Shown here in pieces: positions 58,960-64,000 of a DNA stretch of 64,000 nt. The notes under the pieces are model-generated. The model did no database searches. It was not told the DNA's origin and saw nothing but the letters and a program-made list of their open reading frames with translations. Origin of the DNA: Ophioderma brevispina (taxonomy: Eukaryota; Echinodermata; Ophiuroidea; Amphilepidida; Ophiodermatidae); assembly GCA_023653785.1 (NCBI GenBank), contig JAMKCH010056823.1, positions 62,001-126,000 on the forward strand, given 5' to 3'. Position numbers and translations under genes: made by a program. Numbering within the stretch: the first letter of the stretch is position 1; each line of letters opens with the position of its first letter.

Positions 58960-59990
58960 GACGAGAAACGTACATCCATCCATTCATACTGTTATGTCTT
59001 GTGGACGTCAGAAATACCCTTTAAACACAAATGAGCCATGCGCACAAATGATCTCAATTTTATATAATAAAACAAATAATGAGTTAACAGATGGTGCAAG
59101 AATGTGGTATGTCCAAACCACCATTACATGTAGTGCACTTAGATTTTAAGGTTTCAAGTCCTCTAATGTCCAGAGTAAAAGGTAAACAAGCGTTGCAGTT
59201 CAACAGTCCTCACAGCGAAGACTCCAAAATGACAGCGTACAAGTTCATAATAAAAATCCATGGGTAACAAAATCCATGAGAATCTTCTCAGTCTTGAAGA
59301 TAATTGTCCAGCAGTTCAAGATGACAGGGTTTTCCCTCGACGACACTAATATTCTGCAATACAGTACAGGTATTTCTACCACCATCAGTCTGCGCTAAGT
59401 CCTCATTTAGGACCACAAACTGAAATGATCCCTTTGATTCCAAAAACTGTAGCTTTTTTTAACTTAAAAGACGACAGCAGACAGTTCAGCTTTCAAACTC
59501 CTGCGGCATCCAAAATAATAAATCCTGGCACTATGTAAAGCACAAATCTACCATTATTGCAGATCAAAACTAGCTCTAACTATATTGTATAGCTCCTGGT
59601 TACTACTGCTGGCCAAAGTCTGCTCCCGTGGAGCAGCAATAAAACATTACAACAGCATAATGGCTCAAACATAATCTTGCACCGGCCAATTGATTTTACA
59701 TAAATGACATCATCTGCAAATTGCACCAGCTTACTTCAAAATAACATCAAGGAAACCCCCAAATTTTGCAATCTGTTTTGATCTCAATGCTTAAGCAAGT
59801 TGAACCCATTTTCTAAATTTAGCCTTTTTGGGAATTCCATTTCTTCTTCGTGTACAATCTATCTAGTAAATAACAGGCTGATCTCAATATAGCACACGGG
59901 GAATTCCATAATAAACAATTACTTTTCCCGCGATAAATATTTCCTCAAATAAAATTGAGAAATAAAATAATCTTTTTTAATCACAAAATG
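58960..59990. repeat. Repeat E, copy 2
   Basis: Second copy of 18880-20060, about 40 kb away, in the same orientation and with the same end hairpin (cctcaaataaaattgagaaa). The copies differ by many substitutions and small gaps, so neither is recent. Confidence 0.7.
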
Positions 59991-60102
59991 GAGGCTATTG
60001 ACATACATCTAAAGACAGCATGAACATGACAGCCCACGAAATATATTTTTGAAATCAGCACTCGCCTCCCTTTAAATGAACTGATTATGAATCTGCTTCA
60101 TA

Positions 60103-60942
60103 GTGTGGTTTTGGTACGTCAATAAACAGTGCCCTGTATGATTTTGGTGCTACGTTTGATTTTCTTGCTGTTTTTCATGTTCAATAGGGACCAAACAGTC
60201 AGAAAATGGATGGTTGCAAATTTCTGACTGTTTCCCCCTTCCTCAAGGGAGAAAACGTTACTACCGGGAAAAATTTAAAATCGAGTCAAATTTGTGTTTA
60301 ATGTCCATTAACAATGTTTCGTCTGGCTTTATCAGTTATCAAAAGTATATTTTGCCCTCGGGTTCCGCCTTTAGTAAGCTTTATAGTCCCCGGTACTGGT
60401 TCAAGGTCATCCTGGTGTACCTTTAGCCCAATTCTCTCGGATTTGTGTGAAACTGGTGCTAAGTGTTTGTATGTCTATATATCCAAAAATGGATCTATGG
60501 GTGTCACCATAATTTTCCCTTCCTGAAGTCGCATGGTGATATCAACCAAATCAGCATGTTTAAAATGGCAATTTTCCTGTTTTCAGTATGCACAAAGGCA
60601 ATCAATTGACACCACTGTTCAACAACACATCGCATCATTTAACCCCCAGGGTGACCTTGAACATTATGGGGCTATACCGCTTTAACTAAAGGTTGGAACC
60701 TAGGCAAGTCATAACTTCTTTTAATCCTTAGGTGAGAGAAAGCATTATTAACTTAAACAAATTTGACTTGATTTTTAAAATTTTTCCCTGTACTCACTTT
60801 CCCCCTTTGCAGGAGGGGGCGCAGTCCGAAAATTTGCACCCCATCCATTTTCCTGAACAGTTAGGCCTAACTGAAACCCAAACAGCAATAAAATCAATTT
60901 TATAGCATGCAAATCCTACGGAATACACACCAACCCCACACA
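60103..60942. mobile_element. Palindromic TA-type MITE G, copy 1 (840 bp)
   Basis: Almost the whole element is one inverted repeat with arms of about 400 bp. Ends are gtgtgg-tttggt and accaaccccacac, with TA before the left end (60101-60102). Inner inverted pairs include gggaccaaacagtcagaaaatgg against its complement near 60850, and ggttcaaggtcatcctgg against ccagggtgaccttgaac. The loop is near 60500. No transposase; by its TA flank it is a Tc1/mariner-type derivative. Confidence 0.8.
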
Positions 60943-61500
60943 TCAGGGACAAATTGCATTGCCAATAATTGGTAAGCCAATTAATCAATTGTTACATTAA
61001 ATACCTCTTTTGCATTCGTAATTGCAAAATATTCAATTTCTGCACAAGCAAGCATTAATATCAAAATCACAAAGTTAGGAACCATTCACATTTTTAATTA
61101 TTTAAAATTGCTCTTAACAGTAAGGGATTTGATTGTGGTTCTATCCTATATACATTGAAATATCTCACTATTTCTTTGAACATTCACCACATCCATAAAA
61201 CACCAGCTTAGTCAAATTATGGAGTAAAGTCAGTTGCAAATGCTCACAAACGAAAATTAAAATTCCATTGAATTGATTCAAAGAAATGCAAAAATGTATA
61301 AAGAACCTCAGGAAAAATATGACCTTCCTATCGCGCTGATTGCACTACTGACATATTACCAGATCCTAAATATGTGGTGTTTGGTTGTGACATTAACGCA
61401 GGTGCATTCGCTAGTGGTGTGGTAGCTTGTTGCTTCAAGCGACAGAATGTTGTGAATATTGCCTGTCCCTTGAGTACGAGCAAAATATGGTATTGCCTGC
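60943..61500. other. AT-rich, no feature recognised
   Basis: Spacer between MITE G copy 1 and the Tc1-like remnant. No repeat partner or meaningful frame was found. Confidence 0.4.
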
Positions 61501-61709
61501 ATATAAATAGACGAAAAACAACCTAAGCAGCTATTTTTGCTGCGCTGTCATCAGGGTATTTGAGGATATGTTCATTCTGATAATGCATTCTGAGTTCTTT
61601 GTTGGTTTTGTTTTGTAGCTTGTGCCGCTAAAACAAAGACCTATGTCATCTGAAACATGAAATGTCCTTTCATGAGTATGCAAACATTCCACAGAGCATT
61701 ATTTACCAT

Positions 61710-62240
61710 CACTGCATGCATCAATCAGATACGTACGCAATACTTGAGTTATCAATGGAAAGTCAAACCGTTGGGAGACTGCCTTTTCAATAGTGTTCCG
61801 GATTTCTAGCATGTAAGTCACGAGTATGTGTTTCGCAAACTTTTTACATGGTATAGATTAGAAAGTGTAATTGTTCTTTCATGTTTCCAATTTACGCATT
61901 TACGCCAGAGGTTATCTGGCGATATGTTCCCGTTGGTCAATGGCATTCAGGGTTTTTTTTTTCTATCTGGCACCACCAGTGATGCTTTTCCTACATCATG
62001 TCCATAATAGCCGGCCCATACCATCATGAGCCACTCCACCACCAGTTGGAGTCGATTCCTGAATATAGTCATCTCGGATGTTCTCACCATGTAATCGACG
62101 ACCCTTTGTCTTCCATCTTGTTTATTTCACAACGGGACCCTAGCTGGATTAGACCTGTTGCGGCCGTGGTGGCCAGTTTTCAAAATAGTTGGCATTCACT
62201 TCATTCACATTTTCAATGTCTTATATCCACGTTAATAACA
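61710..62240 (-). pseudogene. Tc1-like transposase remnant
   Basis: The minus-strand translation at about 62240-61920 contains TILKTGHHGRNRS, then RLQLVVEWLMMVWAGYYGHDVGKASLVVPDRKK. After a shift in a ten-A run it continues TLNAIDQREHIAR. This resembles the Tc1 pattern with helix-turn-helix, GGSVMVWAGI..HGKT.LVV and RKTLNA..YRE motifs. A second minus segment (61838-61710) reads ILVTYMLEIRNTIEKAVSQRFDFPLITQVLRTYLIDACSDG, comparable to the C-terminal ELR..I...I.QRFI..LI.SMRRR..AC. Between them the catalytic DD(34)E part is lost. Stops and shifts make it non-functional. Inverted ends were not identified. Confidence 0.55.
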
Positions 62241-62664
62241 CTGATCTTTGTGTCTCTACCCATGTTTGAAATGCCAGGCTATCCAAATATGACATTATTT
62301 TGTTTTCCAATATGGTCGTCCATTTGTGCTAAGATTGACACTTTTCATCTGCTCGACTCCCAAAATTTGGCATAAATTTGGAAATATCAGTTACTATTTT
62401 TGAATATGACAGCGATTTTGAGTTAAAATTTACCATTTTCCTAAAGAAATAGGCAGCCTATTATCACCATGAAAATGGAATTCACAGCCTTAGTAATTTT
62501 TGCTCTTGAATATTTTCCCAAGGAGCTTAAAGGTTATGCAATTTGGAAATTACCGACAATACTATAGAAAATTATTATCCATCACTTGTATCAGTGGCTC
62601 ACAAGAAAGCTACTTTATCATGTTTATCCTTCACACTGGTTGATATAGTAGGACAGTAATAATA

Positions 62665-63507
62665 GTGTGGGTTGGTACGTCAATGAAACAGTTCCCGTAT
62701 GATTTTGGTGCTAAAGTTGATTTTCTTGCTGTTTTTCATTCAATAGGGACCAGACAGTCAGAAAATGATGGGGTGCAAATTTCGGACTGTTTCCCCCTTC
62801 CTCAAGGGAGAAAACGTTACTACAGGGAAAATTTAAAATCGAGTCAAATTGTGTTTTAATGTACATTAACATGTTCGTCTGCTTATACGGATTAGAAAAA
62901 GTATATATTTGCCTAGGTTCCGACCTTTAGTTAAAGCGTTATAGCCCCGTAATGGTTCAAGGTCATCCTGGGGTAAATTTACCCAATGCTCGGATTTTGT
63001 TGAAACTTGGTATGATTACGTTGTTTTGTGTGTCTCTAGGATTGCAAAAAAGGGATCTTATGGGGGTGTCACCATAAAAAATTTTTTTTTTTCCCCCCTG
63101 GAAGTCGCATTGGTGATATCACCAAATCAGTTAAAATGCATTTTCTGTTTCAGTATGGCACAAGGAATCATTTGACACACTTTCAACAACATCGAAGCAT
63201 TACCCCCAGGGTGACCTTGAACCATTATGGGGCTATACCGCTTTAACTAAGGTTGGAACCTAGGCAATTACATACTTATTTTAATCCTTAAGAGGAGAGG
63301 AACGCATTAGTATACATTTAAAACACAATTTGACTTGATTTTAAATTTTTCCCTGTACTAACATTTCCCCCTTTGCAGGAGGGGGCGTCAGTCCGAAAAT
63401 TTGCACCCCATCATTTTCTGACAGTTTAGGCCCTACTGAACCCCAAACAGCAATAAAATCAATTTTAGCATGAAAAATCATACGGCGAAATACACACCAA
63501 CCCACAC
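62665..63507. mobile_element. Palindromic TA-type MITE G, copy 2 (843 bp)
   Basis: Same structure as copy 1 and in direct orientation to it. Termini gtgtgggttggt and accaacccacac are flanked by TA on both sides (62663-62664 and 63508-63509). Comparing copies shows mostly small indels. Internal sequence again contains paired tgaccttgaacca and tggttcaaggtca motifs in the two arms. Confidence 0.85.
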
Positions 63508-64000
63508 TATAAGGGGATTGCATGGTAAGATAAAGAAATTTGATCGGAACGTTGTACGCTTACCCGCTTGTCAGAAACTTCAAAAAACTTGCTGCAATGC
63601 AGCAAGTCAGAAAACCATGTAATACATTAATACGCTAGTCTGAACACTTCCCTTAAGTTGAAATGTGATATGTTGTTTGATGAAATCCGTGTTGAAATGT
63701 TCCGTGTTGGGTTTACATCGCCAAGGGTGTTGTTTTACGCAATATAGAGAAGCCATGGTTTTGTTCGGGCTGTCAGTCGTATTCTATTTATTTATATACC
63801 AATTGCATGGGTCCGAGAACAATATTTACAGTAAACGTGGAAGTACCCAATGCTATTAGAGCTAAAAAACCTGATTTTACAATTATATTTAATAAGAATC
63901 AACAACGCGAACTACAAATTGATCTTGCCAAACGTGCATTATGATGGAATGGATTTAGGGCTGACGTATTTTGTCGATTGAATGGGGCAAGGTTGTCAGA
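63508..64000. other. No gene; perfect 21 bp palindrome at 63588-63608
   Basis: acttgctgca-a-tgcagcaagt has 10 bp arms and a 1 bp centre. The 64-codon plus frame at 63665-63859 is not recognisable. The window ends in unremarkable sequence. Confidence 0.5.

Noticed and set aside
61523..61627. A terminal exon encoding a C2H2-like finger (LRMHYQNEH)
   Set aside because: The preceding cysteine pair is missing, and the splice phase from the upstream segment favours another frame. Kept only as a low-interest finding.

Overview
The window reads as AT-rich, non-coding animal nuclear DNA. It has no long open reading frames, operons, rRNA or intact protein gene. It carries metazoan repeat classes: CR1-like and RTE-like LINE fragments, tRNA-derived SINEs, Tc1/mariner, hAT-like and TTAA-type elements, many hairpin MITEs and poly(G)/poly(C) tracts. 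This fits a repeat-rich marine invertebrate (for example echinoderm, hemichordate, cephalochordate or mollusc). The sequence alone does not fix the species, and no native gene can be called with confidence.

Layout. 0-24.5 kb: two diverged, nearly colinear sets of the same anonymous repeat blocks (P, Q, R, B, A, C) in direct orientation, about 0.9-14.0 kb and 14.6-24.5 kb. Because the blocks are paired, several later insertions can be dated against an empty homologue. The main ones are a 3.4 kb fold-back element at 6435-9841, a 609 bp mariner-type hairpin at 14723-15331 and an unclassified 1.29 kb insert at 9912-11198. 24.5-33.7 kb: a CR1-like reverse transcriptase remnant, a minisatellite carrying nuclear-receptor-like DR1 motifs, a TTAA-flanked MITE, and a nest in which an RTE-like LINE is split by a fold-back element (itself hit by a hAT MITE with an 8 bp target duplication) and by a SINE. 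33.7-42.7 kb: AT-rich, with few repeats I can recognise. It holds one unrecognised cluster of minus-strand reading frames at 41.8-43.0 kb. 43.0-46.6 kb: a GC-rich composite hAT-like element with internal tandem units, two tandem copies of repeat D, and a LINE 3' end. 46.6-56 kb: mostly featureless, with tandem palindromes carrying full CRE octamers at 50.0-50.3 kb. 56-64 kb: a tRNA-Leu-like SINE head, a 553 bp direct repeat bracketing a MITE, a second copy of repeat E, two 840 bp palindromic TA-type MITEs and a Tc1-like transposase remnant.

The most unusual object is the 3.4 kb fold-back element. Its 1.4 kb inverted arms and 0.6 kb centre contain broken copies of an XPG/FEN-like (PIN-fold) nuclease gene with a C-terminal CXC-type cysteine cluster, not a recognisable transposase. 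The arms also carry about 160 bp tandem units, each starting with a YY1-like AAGATGGC motif. It may be the relic of a poorly described TIR element, or a fold-back that captured a host multicopy gene. All functional statements below rest on motif recognition by eye. No alignments or database searches were run.
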